A stretch of DNA of 64,000 bases from Candidatus Lernaella stagnicola (GTDB lineage: Bacteria; Lernaellota; Lernaellaia; Lernaellales; Lernaellaceae), in contig JAVCCK010000015.1 of assembly GCA_030765525.1 (NCBI GenBank), forward strand, positions 98,734-162,733, written 5' to 3'. Positions 1 to 11,544 of this stretch are shown here, one piece after another. The translations under genes were made by a program, and so were the position numbers. The notes under the pieces are model-generated. The model saw nothing but the letters and a program-made list of their open reading frames with translations. It was not told the origin of the DNA and ran no database searches. The number at the start of each line of letters is the position of its first letter. Position 1 is the first letter of the stretch.

Positions 1-828
1 GCTGTCTTGCGCGATGTACATAAAATCCTCGTCGTCCAACGTGATGCCTTCCTGGTCCGCCCCGGGAAAAGCCCAATAGCTGACGATTTGGCCCGCCGTG
101 CTCACTTCGAAGAAGGTGTTGCTGGCATCGCTCACTACGAGCAAGTGGCGGGTTTTGCGATCGTAATGCAGTGCGGACAGATCGCGAATCCCGATGGAAA
201 AATAGCGCTTGATCGGGACCGTCCCGCGCCGGTCGGTGTTGCTCTTCAAGGGCAATTCCACTTCGATGATCACCGACGGATTCTCTTCGTCGTTGATGCC
301 GAACGATTGATTGCCTAAGAAGAACGAGCCGCCCTCCGGGTGAGTGTCGTCGGGCACGAAGGTAATGGACTCGAATCCCATATTGTCGTTCTTGTGGAGG
401 ATCAATTTGCCGTCAAACTTCCTCTCCACGTCGAATTGGCGGGTGATGGCGAAGCCGTCCGGCTTAACTTCCAGGATCTCTTCCCGGTCCTCCACCGCGA
501 CGTAGAGCAGGCCGGTGGCCGGATCGTACGTGATGCCTTCCAAGTCGCGGCTCGCGTCGAGGATCTTGCGTTGGAGGAACTTGCCTTCGCGCGTCAACTC
601 GGCGATGTCGCCCTCGTCGCCGATTACAAAAAGCGTGTCGCGCTCTCGGTGGTATACGATGCCCGACGGTTCGGTGAAATGCGCGGTGCGAACAATTTTG
701 CTCTGCCAATCGTAGCGAAAAATGATCGACCGAGGTTCTTCGTTATCCTTGGCTTTCGCGCCCATGAGCACGGCTGCCAACAGAAGTAAGCTAAGCGACC
801 ACACGATCGTGTGCCGGGGTCTACGCAT
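1..828 (-). CDS. SdiA-regulated-like beta-propeller protein, partial (3' end outside window)
   Basis: The 276 codons visible are open to the window edge, so the C-terminus is missing. The start is an ATG at 828 inside the sequence ATGCGTAG, overlapping the stop of the YhhN gene by 8 bp, which suggests translational coupling. A signal peptide with a hydrophobic core and MGAKA-type cleavage region opens the protein. The mature part has repeating blocks such as EPSGIVYH, DLEGITYD and DQEGITLD, the pattern of the SdiA-regulated/YjiK family, whose members are six-bladed-propeller-like periplasmic proteins of unknown biochemical role. Family assignment is by eye from these GI(V/T)YD blocks. It shares a probable operon with the YhhN protein, but nothing shows a shared function. 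Confidence 0.75.
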   Translation of the reverse strand, partial: MRRPRHTIVWSLSLLLLAAVLMGAKAKDNEEPRSIIFRYDWQSKIVRTAHFTEPSGIVYHRERDTLFVIGDEGDIAELTREGKFLQRKILDASRDLEGITYDPATGLLYVAVEDREEILEVKPDGFAITRQFDVERKFDGKLILHKNDNMGFESITFVPDDTHPEGGSFFLGNQSFGINDEENPSVIIEVELPLKSNTDRRGTVPIKRYFSIGIRDLSALHYDRKTRHLLVVSDASNTFFEVSTAGQIVSYWAFPGADQEGITLDDEDFMYIAQDS

Positions 829-1567
829 GCGATTCATCCTCCTTGCTTGCCAATACCAGCGTGCGTCCAATGAGTAACTGTGCGCTGACGTAAGTCATCC
901 AGATAATCATACTCGTGGCGATGGGCGACGGGTCCGGTAAGTGTACGCCAATTAACGCGTCTGAGAAAATGAATAACGCCGCGCCCAGCGCTTGCGGCCA
1001 CGCCCGCGTTCCCCACGCGGCCACCAACCACAGCGAAGCCACGCCCATGCCGACCACCACGAAGGTGTAACCCAAGGCAACGATTTTCTCAACAATGCCC
1101 AGTTCCGCCGGCACGATGAAGTACCACGCCGCCAACGAAAGAATCGGCCAAGCCACCGCCGTCAGCCGGAGCCATCGCGAGGAACCGACGCCTCGGTGTT
1201 TCGCCAACAGTCTGAAGGATGCGATGTACAGCCCGTGCGCGGCGATGAAAAACGGCACCGACAGCAGGGTTTGCACCGGGGTGATGAAGGTCAAATCGAT
1301 CAGCCGCAGGTTGTTCACGTCGCCGAGAAAGGAAAGCAGCAGACCGGCCAGGATGAAGTTCCCCGCGCGCCGCCAAGCCGGTCGGCCCAGCAGTGGAGAG
1401 CGCAGGCGCGCCGTGATCACGATGACCAGCACCATCTCGGCCAGCAATAAGAATTTCATGACAGTCGGCAGGCGCCCCGGGAAATCAGGCGGCAGCATCA
1501 ACCCCGCCGCCGTCGTGGCCGCCAGCAGCACAAACATCAAGAAGGTTAAGTATGGGACCGTACGCAC
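821..1567 (-). CDS. YhhN/TMEM86 family membrane protein
   Basis: A 248-residue polytopic membrane protein with about eight hydrophobic segments. The family marks are visible: FLGDVNN near residue 82, a FIAAHGLYIASF block near 108, and FIFSDALIGV near 200, followed by a hydrophobic YVSAQLLIG segment. YhhN proteins include eukaryotic TMEM86 lysoplasmalogenases, which cleave vinyl-ether lysophospholipids. The bacterial members are mostly uncharacterised, so lysoplasmalogenase activity is only an inference. The length is close to that usual for the family. The gene precedes and overlaps the SdiA-regulated-like gene on the same strand. Confidence 0.85.
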   Translation of the reverse strand: MRTVPYLTFLMFVLLAATTAAGLMLPPDFPGRLPTVMKFLLLAEMVLVIVITARLRSPLLGRPAWRRAGNFILAGLLLSFLGDVNNLRLIDLTFITPVQTLLSVPFFIAAHGLYIASFRLLAKHRGVGSSRWLRLTAVAWPILSLAAWYFIVPAELGIVEKIVALGYTFVVVGMGVASLWLVAAWGTRAWPQALGAALFIFSDALIGVHLPDPSPIATSMIIWMTYVSAQLLIGRTLVLASKEDESHA

Positions 1568-1601
1568 CGGATTACTCTTGTCGGTTGTTCAACGCGTTTG
1601 C

Positions 1602-2606
1602 CTACGACTGGCGTGTTTGGGTTAAAGCGCCGTCCAACGCCTCTTCGGTTTCGCGCGCGATTCGCTCCACCAACTCGGCGACGGTCGGGATGTCGTCGAT
1701 GCGGCCGACCGACTGCCCGATGGTCAGCATCGCCTCATCCACGTTGCCGTCGGCCCAGACCTGCTTGGCGCGTTGGCCGGATATCAGCGGGAAAAGCTGC
1801 GAGAAGTCACCGCCCGTGGCCTCGATTTCGTCGACCTGTTCCATGATCTTGTTGCGCAGCGCGCGCACCTGCAGGCCGAAGGGCGCCAGCAAGGTTTGCA
1901 GATTCAGCGACGTGTCGCGCTCGCTTTTCTCCAGCAGCGTCCGGTAGATGTTCTCGTGAATGCCGCTGTCTTTGGTGGCCAGAAAGCGCGTGGCCATCAT
2001 CATGCCGTCGGCGCCCAGGGCCAGAACGGCCGCCAGCGACTTACCGTCCACCATGCCGCCCGCCGCGATCACGGGGATATCCACCGCCGCAACGGTTTTG
2101 GGCACCAGGACGATCGTCGAGACGTTATCCTTGTGCGGGAAACCGCCTTCTTCGAAGCCCGCGATAGTCACGGCGTCGTAGCCGACCTCCTGCGCGTGCG
2201 CGGCGTGCTTGACGGTGCCGACCTTGTGCAGCACCTTCACGCCCGCTTCCTTGGCCATCGGCAGGTACTCGGGGCCCAGGAATGTGTCGACCGGGGCGCC
2301 GGCGATTTCGATGCCGGCCACTTTTTTCTCGCAGCAAACGCGGAAAAAATCCTGCAGCAACTCGACCGGCAGCCGAATCGACGGCATGGTCGTGATGTTG
2401 ATGATGAAGGGCTTATCGGTCAGTTCGCGGGTGCGGTCGACGGCGGCACGCAGGTCGTCGCCGGTGTCGTAGTTGCCGGAGGTCAGATTCCCCAGCGCGC
2501 CGGTGTTGCTGATCGCGGCGGCCAGTTCCGGCTTGGCGATCCACAGCATCCCGCCGCACATGATGGGGTATTGAATGCCGAACAGTTCGGTCATGCGCGT
2601 TTTCAT
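1602..2606 (-). CDS. nitronate monooxygenase family flavoprotein (NMO / 2-nitropropane dioxygenase)
   Basis: A 334-residue TIM-barrel flavoprotein. The ATG at 2606 is preferred over an upstream in-frame start at 2633 because GAGGAAAC lies just before it. The N-terminus IQYPIMCGGMLWIAKPELA and the AAGGMVDGKSLAAVLALGA block (FMN phosphate binding) are typical of NMO and the related FabK. The family oxidises alkyl nitronates, or other substrates, using FMN and oxygen. In class I NMOs a catalytic His follows a Glu-x-Gly-Gly stretch. Here the equivalent stretch reads EEGGFPHKD, so by eye the usual His is Phe and a His lies two residues later; activity may therefore differ. The gene is divergent from the ABC-F gene across a 119-bp gap that should hold both promoters. 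Confidence 0.88.
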   Translation of the reverse strand: MKTRMTELFGIQYPIMCGGMLWIAKPELAAAISNTGALGNLTSGNYDTGDDLRAAVDRTRELTDKPFIINITTMPSIRLPVELLQDFFRVCCEKKVAGIEIAGAPVDTFLGPEYLPMAKEAGVKVLHKVGTVKHAAHAQEVGYDAVTIAGFEEGGFPHKDNVSTIVLVPKTVAAVDIPVIAAGGMVDGKSLAAVLALGADGMMMATRFLATKDSGIHENIYRTLLEKSERDTSLNLQTLLAPFGLQVRALRNKIMEQVDEIEATGGDFSQLFPLISGQRAKQVWADGNVDEAMLTIGQSVGRIDDIPTVAELVERIARETEEALDGALTQTRQS

Positions 2607-2725
2607 AGTTTCCTCGTTTGGTTGAATTCGCACGGCATCCTACACGATCGACGTCAAACCACAAAGACCGCGCTTGGGGGAGGGGCGCGTTGCATCCTTG
2701 GCGGGAAACAAGTAAAACGCGCCCC

Positions 2726-4726
<2,001 letters not shown>

Positions 4727-4929
4727 ATCTAACTTATAGAAATGATAAAATAATATCCGCTATCACTGCCATTTGCACACAAACATGCCAAAATACATGT
4801 TAAATGGTCGCTTTCAACCCGCAGGATCGGTTCTATAAGGCGTTCCAGGCATAAACCGAACACGTTCGCATTTAGGGAATCGGTGTGCATCTGTCGGCAG
4901 CTAACGATTGCGCACCAGGCAATCAACCA

Positions 4930-4958
4930 TTGATTCGCAATGTTGTAAAAGGTATAAT
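4930..4958 (+). promoter_or_regulatory. sigma70-like promoter for the GH5-like lipoprotein
   Basis: TTGATT at 4930-4935 and a perfect TATAAT at 4953-4958 are separated by 17 bp, the ideal spacing. Transcription would start near 4965, giving a leader of about 190 nt before the start codon at 5153. The rest of the 4727-4929 gap is AT-rich and I see no gene in it; a 102-codon minus-strand reading frame there has no convincing start signal or family resemblance. Confidence 0.6.
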
Positions 4959-4964
4959 TGGTAA

Positions 4965-5152
4965 AATTAAAGAGTAGATAAAATAGCAAAAGAGATAGGA
5001 CTAGGCGTCCCGGAGAAGCGAAACGATCAGTCGGCATCGGTCGGCGTTCTCAGCGCGGAGAAGATCGCAGCCCCGGCGCGAGGAGATGGAACCTCTGAGA
5101 AATCGGCTACGTCGAGCCAACCGCAGTACTGCGGAAATCCGAGAGGGGAAAC
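4965..5152 (+). promoter_or_regulatory. long, partly structured 5' leader of the GH5-like gene
   Basis: The first 60 nt are AT-rich, then the sequence turns GC-rich and hairpin-prone. There is a perfect dyad CCGCAGTACTGCGG near 5119-5132 and a GAGG/CCTC stem near 5080-5096. The ribosome-binding site GAGAGGGG lies just before ATG 5153. I tested thiamine, cobalamin and c-di-GMP riboswitch consensus elements by eye and none fits. The leader could be an unrecognised riboswitch or a simple structured UTR. Confidence 0.35.
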
Positions 5153-6796
5153 ATGCGACGCAAGACCTCCGTTCAGTTGTTTTTATGGGCGTTAGTTCTC
5201 GTTTTCTTGATGTTGCTCTTGGCCTGCAAGACAAGCGACGGCAACCGGGAGGGCGATGAGGCGGCCCACGATACCCCCCGATGGATACAAGCCGTCAATC
5301 TTCCGTGGGACTCCTACGGTACGACGTTCGGCATTGCCCCTTGGGGATACCTAGGGCTGGCATCGCAGGGACCCTCTGGTTGGCGTTGCGAAACCAAGCC
5401 GGGTTTCCAGGGGTGTCAGAAGCTTTTCTGGGATCAGAATCGTTTGGGTGTGAACGTGAAGCTCCGGGCACGGGATGAGAATTTCGCCCACGCCCTCACG
5501 TTCTTTTGGTTCGATGAAATGGCGAGTCTCGGCAAAGGGGAGTTTCTGGACCTGGCCGGCAAAACGGTTACCTGTAACGTGTATTTCCAGCCCAGCGCGG
5601 GCGGTTTGTCCAAAACGCCCAACGGCGCGGTTTTGTTTCTGCAGGACGAAAAATGGAACTGGCTCGAATCGGATTGGTGGAACATTGAAGGTGGTGGGAG
5701 CAAGCAACTTTCCCTCACGCTCGACCATACCGGTGATTTCGACGCCACGAAAGTTCGCGCGGTCGGCGTCAAGGTTTCCACTAATGAAAAAGCGCCTGCA
5801 TCCTATTCCTATGAAGGCGACTTTTATATTGAAAATGTGACGATTCCGGCCATGGAGCCCGTCACATTCACGTTCGATACCGCCGAAACGCGCACGGAAA
5901 ACGAGCTAAGGGACATCGCCGGTCTCGGGGCCAAGGCGCTCCGGCTTTGGGTTTTCGCGGACGGTCGGTCGGGTCTGGTATTCGACGGCGACGGCAATGT
6001 GGTCGGGCTGGATGACAAATTTCTTGCCGATTTCGATGAAGCCGTTCGCGTGGCCGCGTCCAGCGATTTGCGGCTTGTTCCCGTCCTTTTCGATTTCCTT
6101 TTGGGCGCGGAGACGAAGATCGAGCACGATGCCGTCACGGGCGCGGAGTATCCACTGTTCGGCCGTGCGGATCTGATCATCGATCCTCAGAAGCGGCGAT
6201 CCCTGATGGAAAACGCGATAAAACCCCTGTTTGAACGATTCGGTGCAAGCGAAGAGATAATCGCGTGGGAACTCATGAACGAACCCTGCTGGCTGTTGAG
6301 CAACAACGAAAACCATGTCGTCATTCCAGACGGCAAGCGGCCTTCCGAAATCAAGGAAGGCGGAGCGGTGACCTTCGCTCAAATGCACGCGTTTTTCGCC
6401 GCGATCATCGCCCAATACCCCTCGGACCGAGGTGGGTACGATCACGTTTTCACGATCGGCAGCGCCAGTCACCGATGGGTTGATCAGTGGTCGGATCTGA
6501 AACTCGGAATTGCGCAGTTTCACTTATGGAACGGCACGGGGCAGATCGATGAAGGCCTCAGCTTGCCTGAAATCGGGAAGCCGACGACTGATCTGCCTGT
6601 AGTTGTGGGGGAATTTGACGGCAGAGAGCAGTGCCGGGAAGTATTGGATGATGCGCTTGCGTTGGGGTACGCGGGTGCCTGGCCGTGGGCGTATCGATCC
6701 AAAGACGCCTACAGTTTGCCGACGCTCGGGGACAATTGCCGCGAGGCCATGCGGAGCTTTGCGGTAGAACACTCCGATATCCTCAATTTCGAATGA
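5153..6796 (+). CDS. lipoprotein with GH5-like (clan GH-A) glycoside hydrolase domain
   Basis: A 547-residue lipoprotein; the lipobox LLLLAC places the acylated Cys at residue 25. Residues 45-235 look like a beta-sandwich carbohydrate-binding domain. Residues 240-540 look like a (beta/alpha)8 barrel. The acid/base motif WELMNEP is at 372-378 with Glu377, and the nucleophile candidate Glu487 sits in VVVGEFDG. This arrangement is typical of GH5/GH113-like mannanases and endoglucanases, which hydrolyse beta-linked polysaccharides with retention. The substrate cannot be read from the sequence. Being an envelope lipoprotein, it probably acts in the periplasm or on the surface. It lacks the poly-Asp stretch seen in other lipoproteins of the window. 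Confidence 0.82.
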   Translation: MRRKTSVQLFLWALVLVFLMLLLACKTSDGNREGDEAAHDTPRWIQAVNLPWDSYGTTFGIAPWGYLGLASQGPSGWRCETKPGFQGCQKLFWDQNRLGVNVKLRARDENFAHALTFFWFDEMASLGKGEFLDLAGKTVTCNVYFQPSAGGLSKTPNGAVLFLQDEKWNWLESDWWNIEGGGSKQLSLTLDHTGDFDATKVRAVGVKVSTNEKAPASYSYEGDFYIENVTIPAMEPVTFTFDTAETRTENELRDIAGLGAKALRLWVFADGRSGLVFDGDGNVVGLDDKFLADFDEAVRVAASSDLRLVPVLFDFLLGAETKIEHDAVTGAEYPLFGRADLIIDPQKRRSLMENAIKPLFERFGASEEIIAWELMNEPCWLLSNNENHVVIPDGKRPSEIKEGGAVTFAQMHAFFAAIIAQYPSDRGGYDHVFTIGSASHRWVDQWSDLKLGIAQFHLWNGTGQIDEGLSLPEIGKPTTDLPVVVGEFDGREQCREVLDDALALGYAGAWPWAYRSKDAYSLPTLGDNCREAMRSFAVEHSDILNFE

Positions 6797-6868
6797 GCTT
6801 CCATCCTCCACCGAACGATTTGTAAGGAAATCAGCCGGTTTGGCGACTTCTAATGAAAGGAGTTCGCC

Positions 6869-7450
6869 ATGAAAACACCCTACGGCCACCGACGATTCCC
6901 GAGGGGAGAAACTTTCGGGATCCTGCTTGTCGGTCTTGTCGTGTTCGCCTTCATCGCCCTGGCGGCAGGCGGGATTTCTGCCGGCGCGGAGGACGATTCG
7001 GACACGTCAAGTGAAAACTCAAACAATGGTGCCAAAATGACTGATAAAACAAAGAAAACGGATAGCGAATGGAAAGGGTTGCTCAGCGCGGAAGAATACC
7101 GGGTTCTGCGCAAAAAGGGCACCGAACGCGCTTTCTCGGGCGAGTTCTGGAAACACAAAGACACCGGTGTCTACGTTTGTGCCGGATGCGGTACGCCGCT
7201 GTTTTCCTCCGATCATAAGTTCGTTTCGGGGACCGGTTGGCCGAGCTACTGGCAGCCGATTGACGCAAACAGCGTCCGATTGGAACGCGATGGGACGCTG
7301 GGAATGGCCCGAACGGAAGTGTTATGCGGCGCATGCGGCGGTCATCTGGGCCATGTGTTCGACGACGGCCCGGCGCCGACCGGTCAGCGCTACTGCATCA
7401 ACTCCGTTTCGCTGGATTTCACGCCGGCCGAATCCGACCAGCAGAAGTAG
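6869..7450 (+). CDS. msrB: exported peptide-methionine (R)-S-oxide reductase MsrB
   Basis: A 193-residue protein with a strong ribosome-binding site (AAAGGAG) before ATG 6869. The N-terminus has one hydrophobic segment (about residues 17-35) that acts as signal or anchor, then a low-complexity acidic linker, then the MsrB fold from about 65. Zinc-binding pairs are CAGC (104/107) and CGAC (153/156). The catalytic Cys176 is in RYCINS, and GTGWPSY matches the substrate pocket. MsrB reduces the R epimer of methionine sulfoxide in proteins. The export signal places it outside the cytoplasm, parallel to the exported MsrA at 42.6 kb. The gap to the preceding gene is short, but cotranscription is not certain. 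Confidence 0.93.
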   Translation: MKTPYGHRRFPRGETFGILLVGLVVFAFIALAAGGISAGAEDDSDTSSENSNNGAKMTDKTKKTDSEWKGLLSAEEYRVLRKKGTERAFSGEFWKHKDTGVYVCAGCGTPLFSSDHKFVSGTGWPSYWQPIDANSVRLERDGTLGMARTEVLCGACGGHLGHVFDDGPAPTGQRYCINSVSLDFTPAESDQQK

Positions 7451-7524
7451 CTCGACCGCGGCAAGTTGCGTAATGACGCGAAATCGGCTAACGAAATTGG
7501 CGACCCAGCGCAAGGTGGTACGCC

Positions 7525-9624
7525 ATGTCCGATTCCCGTCAACACTCCGCGTCCGTGACTATCGGCCGATTTCAACTTCTGCCGCTTCACATGTCTTGGA
7601 ACCGCGATCACGGAAGGTACGCTTGGCATAAGGACGCCGACGGCTTCCTCGCCGAAACGCCCGTTGGACCGGTTCGGTTGACCGTCACCGAAATCGAGGG
7701 CTCGAGGATTCGCCGGGTGCAAGTCGCGTTTCAGCCGCGGCTTCGGCATCGTTTGCATCAACTTGAAATCCGTTACGCGACGCCCGCGGTGGATCCCGAC
7801 TACGTGTGGGCCCCGTATCTGCGGCCGCGCCACGATTTCGTCATTGCCGACCAGGTTTTTCGCTCGCCGCTGCTGCATGCGGAAAAGGACGGTGAGCGCT
7901 GGGGGCTGGTTCCCGATTTGGCGACGTGGCCGGGAGAGCACCGGGCGGTTCTGGATTTCCTGCGCGAGGGCGCGTCCGGCGCTTGCGAGATGGCGCACGG
8001 CGTCGGCGGGTGGAAGACCACGGGGCACGTATTTTTTCGCCGCGCCCGCAACGGCAAATGGTGCGAGGTCGGCGACGAATTTCGTTTCGGCCACTACCTG
8101 CTCGACGGAATGAACATCGAGCAATCCGCTTCATTTATTTGGCGAACGTTCGGCGATCCGCAGCGCACGCTTCCGCTGGTGCTGCCGTTGGAAGAGTACG
8201 AAGCGGCGGCGCTCGAGCGCATGTTCGCGCCGGACATGTATCACGAATTCGATGGCGGCGGGCGGCCGGTGGGTGCGATGATTACGCAGACGATCACCGC
8301 GCGCCGGACGCCGAAGTTGATGGGCAAAAAGGGCGTCGATTCGTACTTGCGCAACCAGGGCCGACTCGTCGGGCTGATGCGCCTTATCCAAACGACGCTG
8401 TTTACCAACGCGGCCGGTTACCGGTTGCTCAAATCGATTTTGCACGCCGGATTTCTAGACGTTCTGCCGATGGCTTCCTTCCAATGTTGGTTCAATCAAG
8501 TACGCACGGCGTTGGGCGTCGCGCTCGTTTCCCGGCGGGGACACGGCGAAGTGTTCCTCGAACGGGCTCAGCGGATTGTCGAACTCGCGCTGCAAGCGCC
8601 GTTGGAGCAAGGCTTGATGCCCAGCGTGTGTCTGTTTCCGGAGGGGGAAATCCGCTGGATGCGCGGCACGCGGGCGTTTGAAATCGTCGACCGCTTCCAC
8701 CTGCCGGACAATGCCGTCACGGCGTTTCATCTGCTCGAGTGGTACGAGACGGTCGCCGCAGAGGATCGCATTTTGGCCCGCTGCCGAGAGATCGGCGACA
8801 CGCTTCTGGAATTGCAGCATGACGACGGCTCGGTTCCCTCGTGGGTCACGCCGCAAGCGGGCGGTTGGGACGTGGATCCAACGCTCGCCCGCAGCGCGGC
8901 AAGCGCCGCACCGGCCATGTTGTGGGCGCGCTTGGCCCGCGTGACGGGAGAAGAAACCTACCGCGACGCCGCGGCCAAGGTCGTGGACTTTCTAGATCGC
9001 GAAGTCATGCCGGCGGATCAATGGTTCGACTACGAGCTGCGTTACTCCTGCGCGGGGCGGCACACGGACGAGCACGGCGCCGATCCGTTTACCGGTACCT
9101 GGCCCATGAACACGCTTAGCATGTACTGGGCGGCGCGGGCGGCGCTTGACCTGGCGACGGACACGCACGAGTCGCGCTTCCTGGATTTTGGACGGCGGGT
9201 GATGGCGCGCCTCAACCTCTTCCAACAGGTTTTCGATCATCCGCATCTGGGCGCCGACACCTACGGCGGTTTTGCGGTGATGAACGCCGACGCCGAATAC
9301 AACGATGCGCGGCAGGGCTTGTTCGTGCCGCTGTACCTCGATTGGTATCGTGCCACCGGGGAGGCAGAGTGGCGCGAGCGCGGTTTGGCGGCGCTGCGGG
9401 CGTGTTTCATGACGATGTGGATTGAAGAAAATCGCGTCGTTGCGCCCGGCAACATGCGTTGGTATCGACCGGAATATCGCGGCGCGATTCTGGAAAACTA
9501 CGCGCACTCCGGTCGCGACGAAGGTCCCGCCGGATACCTCTCGCCCGATTGGGGCGGCGGCACGGCGTTGTACGCTTCGGGGCTGGCGGCCCAAGCGGAA
9601 GAAGCCGAGGAAAGCCGGAAATAG
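7525..9624 (+). CDS. (alpha/alpha)6-toroid glycosidase-like protein, unknown function
   Basis: A 699-residue protein without a clear signal peptide. The first 370 residues look beta-rich and mixed. From about 390 there are repeating helical hairpins with aromatic and acidic motifs (DNAVTAFHLLEWYE, SAASAAPAMLWARLARVTG, TYGGFAVMNADAEYND), the look of six-hairpin glycosidase or heparinase-like toroids. I do not recognise the exact family. A likely paralogue is encoded on the minus strand at 17.0-19.3 kb and shares the HYR/TYRDAAAKVVDFL-type helices. It is followed closely by a sugar kinase and a hydrolase on the same strand, so a role in carbohydrate breakdown is plausible but inferred. Confidence 0.7.
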   Translation: MSDSRQHSASVTIGRFQLLPLHMSWNRDHGRYAWHKDADGFLAETPVGPVRLTVTEIEGSRIRRVQVAFQPRLRHRLHQLEIRYATPAVDPDYVWAPYLRPRHDFVIADQVFRSPLLHAEKDGERWGLVPDLATWPGEHRAVLDFLREGASGACEMAHGVGGWKTTGHVFFRRARNGKWCEVGDEFRFGHYLLDGMNIEQSASFIWRTFGDPQRTLPLVLPLEEYEAAALERMFAPDMYHEFDGGGRPVGAMITQTITARRTPKLMGKKGVDSYLRNQGRLVGLMRLIQTTLFTNAAGYRLLKSILHAGFLDVLPMASFQCWFNQVRTALGVALVSRRGHGEVFLERAQRIVELALQAPLEQGLMPSVCLFPEGEIRWMRGTRAFEIVDRFHLPDNAVTAFHLLEWYETVAAEDRILARCREIGDTLLELQHDDGSVPSWVTPQAGGWDVDPTLARSAASAAPAMLWARLARVTGEETYRDAAAKVVDFLDREVMPADQWFDYELRYSCAGRHTDEHGADPFTGTWPMNTLSMYWAARAALDLATDTHESRFLDFGRRVMARLNLFQQVFDHPHLGADTYGGFAVMNADAEYNDARQGLFVPLYLDWYRATGEAEWRERGLAALRACFMTMWIEENRVVAPGNMRWYRPEYRGAILENYAHSGRDEGPAGYLSPDWGGGTALYASGLAAQAEEAEESRK

Positions 9625-9694
9625 CCGCCTTGACGAGCTATCGGTCGTGATTTCACAATTGCGGATCACTTAAAGATTACGAAAGGCGTAGGCC

Positions 9695-10597
9695 ATGACT
9701 TTGAAGGCGGGGCGTCCGCTTATTTTCGGGGAAGTGTTGTTCGACGTTTTCCCGGACGGCACGGAAGTGCTGGGCGGCGCTCCCTTCAATGTTGCCCGGC
9801 ATTTGCAGGGATTCGGCGAGCGTCCGCTGATGATCACCGGCGTGGGCGACGATGCGCGCGGGCAAGCGATTCTGGAATGCATGACTTCGTGGCAGATGGA
9901 TATCCGCGGCGTGCAGGTCCTCAAGCCATGGCCGACGGGAACCGTCGCCGTGCATTTCAAGGACGGCGAACCGCACTACGACATCGAGGCGGATCGCGCT
10001 TACGATCACGTTGAATCCGGCTCGGCGCGTGAGGCGGTGGGCGGTCAGTCGATCTCGGTTTTGTACCACGGCACGTTGGCGACGCGGCACGAGCAGGCGG
10101 CGCAAACTCTGGCGGACCTGGTGTCCGACACCGGAGCGCCGCGCTTTGTCGATGTGAATCTGCGTGATCCGTGGTGGGCGATGCATGAAGTCTGGACGGG
10201 TATCGAAGCGGCGAATTGGGCGAAAATGAACGAAGCCGAGTTGCGGCTCTTGCACGGCGGCGAGGGCCCCTTGCGAGAGGCGGCCGTCGATGTTCTCGAG
10301 CGCGCGATGCTCGACGGCCTCGTGGTGACGCGCGGCGAACACGGCGCGTTGCTCGTGCGCGGCGAGGCGGAAGTGCTCGAGGAACCCGCGGCGGCGGTGA
10401 CCGATTTGGCCGATACCGTCGGTGCGGGCGACGCCTTCAGCGCCGTGCTGTTACTCGGTTTTCTCCGCGGCTGGCCGCCGGCCGACACGTTAGCGCGCGC
10501 CTCGCAATTTGCCGCTGAAATATGCGGGCACCGCGGCGCATTACCCCGCGACGCCGCTTTGTATGAGCCCTTTGCACACGAATGGAGGATTGCATGA
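9695..10597 (+). CDS. PfkB-family carbohydrate kinase (fructokinase-like)
   Basis: A 300-residue cytoplasmic kinase. The N-terminal block FGEVLFDVFPDG followed by LGGAPFNVARHLQGFG is the PfkB signature 1 region that binds the sugar. The C-terminal signature DTVGAGDAFSAVLL carries the catalytic base Asp246 and the anion hole. The family phosphorylates fructose, ribose or related sugars with ATP. The N-terminus most resembles fructokinases of the 'GEVLFD' type, but the substrate is inferred. The stop overlaps the start of the next gene by 4 bp (ATGA), so the two are translationally coupled. Confidence 0.9.
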   Translation: MTLKAGRPLIFGEVLFDVFPDGTEVLGGAPFNVARHLQGFGERPLMITGVGDDARGQAILECMTSWQMDIRGVQVLKPWPTGTVAVHFKDGEPHYDIEADRAYDHVESGSAREAVGGQSISVLYHGTLATRHEQAAQTLADLVSDTGAPRFVDVNLRDPWWAMHEVWTGIEAANWAKMNEAELRLLHGGEGPLREAAVDVLERAMLDGLVVTRGEHGALLVRGEAEVLEEPAAAVTDLADTVGAGDAFSAVLLLGFLRGWPPADTLARASQFAAEICGHRGALPRDAALYEPFAHEWRIA

Positions 10598-11544
10598 GTC
10601 ATCTTGAACGCCGCGTAACATGGGGCGCGCTGATCTGCATCGGCATCGCCTTGTTGCTCCTTTCCGGGTGCAAGGAGGACGTCGGCGCGGGAGACACGGC
10701 TTGGAACGAGTACGTCGCGCCGTATCGTCACTCGCTCGAAGTGGAGGGCTTGGAGCTTCATTACATCGACATCGGCCGCGGCAAGCCGCTGGTGCTGATT
10801 CACGGCTTTGCTGACTCGACCTATTGCTTTCACGAGAACCTCAAGCCGCTGGTGGAGGCAGGATATCGAGTCATTCTGATCGATCAGCCCGGCATGGGGC
10901 GTTCGGAAATCCCCAGCGACGACTACACATATTCCATCGAGAACCAAGCGGCGGGCGTTGCCGGCCTCGTCGAGGCATTGGGCGTGGACCGCTATACGAT
11001 CGGCGGCAGCAGTATGGGCGGCGGCATCTCGCTCTACCTGGCGCTGACCAAACCCGAATCGATCGAGCGGCTGATCCTCTTCGATCCGGCGTGCTTCGAT
11101 CTCGGCCGTCATGGAATGATGCCGTTTGCGGAACGACCGGGACTGCGCGACGTCATTGGAGCGGCGACCGGGCGTTGGGCGGTCGGCATGGCGCTGCAGG
11201 ATGTCTACTACGATCGCCGTAAAGTCACCGTCGAATTGCTCGACGAGTACGCACGCCCACTCGACAAAGACGGATATCGAAAGGCGCTGATTCGCCTGCT
11301 GACCGAGTACCATTCGCCCCGTTTCAAATGGATGTCCATGAATTATTCCGCCCTGACAAAACCGACGTTCATCTTCTGGGGGCGCCAGGATAGATGGGTG
11401 CCGTTGGAGTTCGGACGACGTTTGAACGCGGCGCTGCCGAACTCGCACCTGGAAATTATTGATAAGAGCGGCCACTTGCCGCATCAGGAACGGCCGGAGC
11501 TGGTTAACCCGCTACTGCTCGACTTTTTGCGCAATGGCGAGTGA
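10594..11544 (+). CDS. alpha/beta hydrolase lipoprotein
   Basis: A 316-residue lipoprotein. The ATG at 10594 is preferred over the one at 10582 because GGAGG lies 5-6 nt upstream and the start then overlaps the kinase stop as ATGA. The signal peptide ends in LLLLSGC. The alpha/beta hydrolase core begins at about 45. The oxyanion motif HGFADS, the nucleophile elbow GGSSMGGG (Ser140), the acid Asp266 in GRQDRWVP and His294 in KSGHLPH form a full catalytic triad. The substrate is unknown; epoxide hydrolases and small-ester hydrolases share this architecture. The coupling to a sugar kinase is odd, since this product is exported while the kinase is cytoplasmic. Confidence 0.88.
   Translation: MSHLERRVTWGALICIGIALLLLSGCKEDVGAGDTAWNEYVAPYRHSLEVEGLELHYIDIGRGKPLVLIHGFADSTYCFHENLKPLVEAGYRVILIDQPGMGRSEIPSDDYTYSIENQAAGVAGLVEALGVDRYTIGGSSMGGGISLYLALTKPESIERLILFDPACFDLGRHGMMPFAERPGLRDVIGAATGRWAVGMALQDVYYDRRKVTVELLDEYARPLDKDGYRKALIRLLTEYHSPRFKWMSMNYSALTKPTFIFWGRQDRWVPLEFGRRLNAALPNSHLEIIDKSGHLPHQERPELVNPLLLDFLRNGE

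Noticed and set aside
4729..5037. 102-codon minus-strand frame after the ABC-F gene
   Set aside because: AT-rich, no ribosome-binding site, overlaps the promoter of the next gene and has no known motif.
5080..5130. TPP riboswitch in the GH5 leader
   Set aside because: A CTGAGA sequence is present, but the rest of the thi-box consensus is not.
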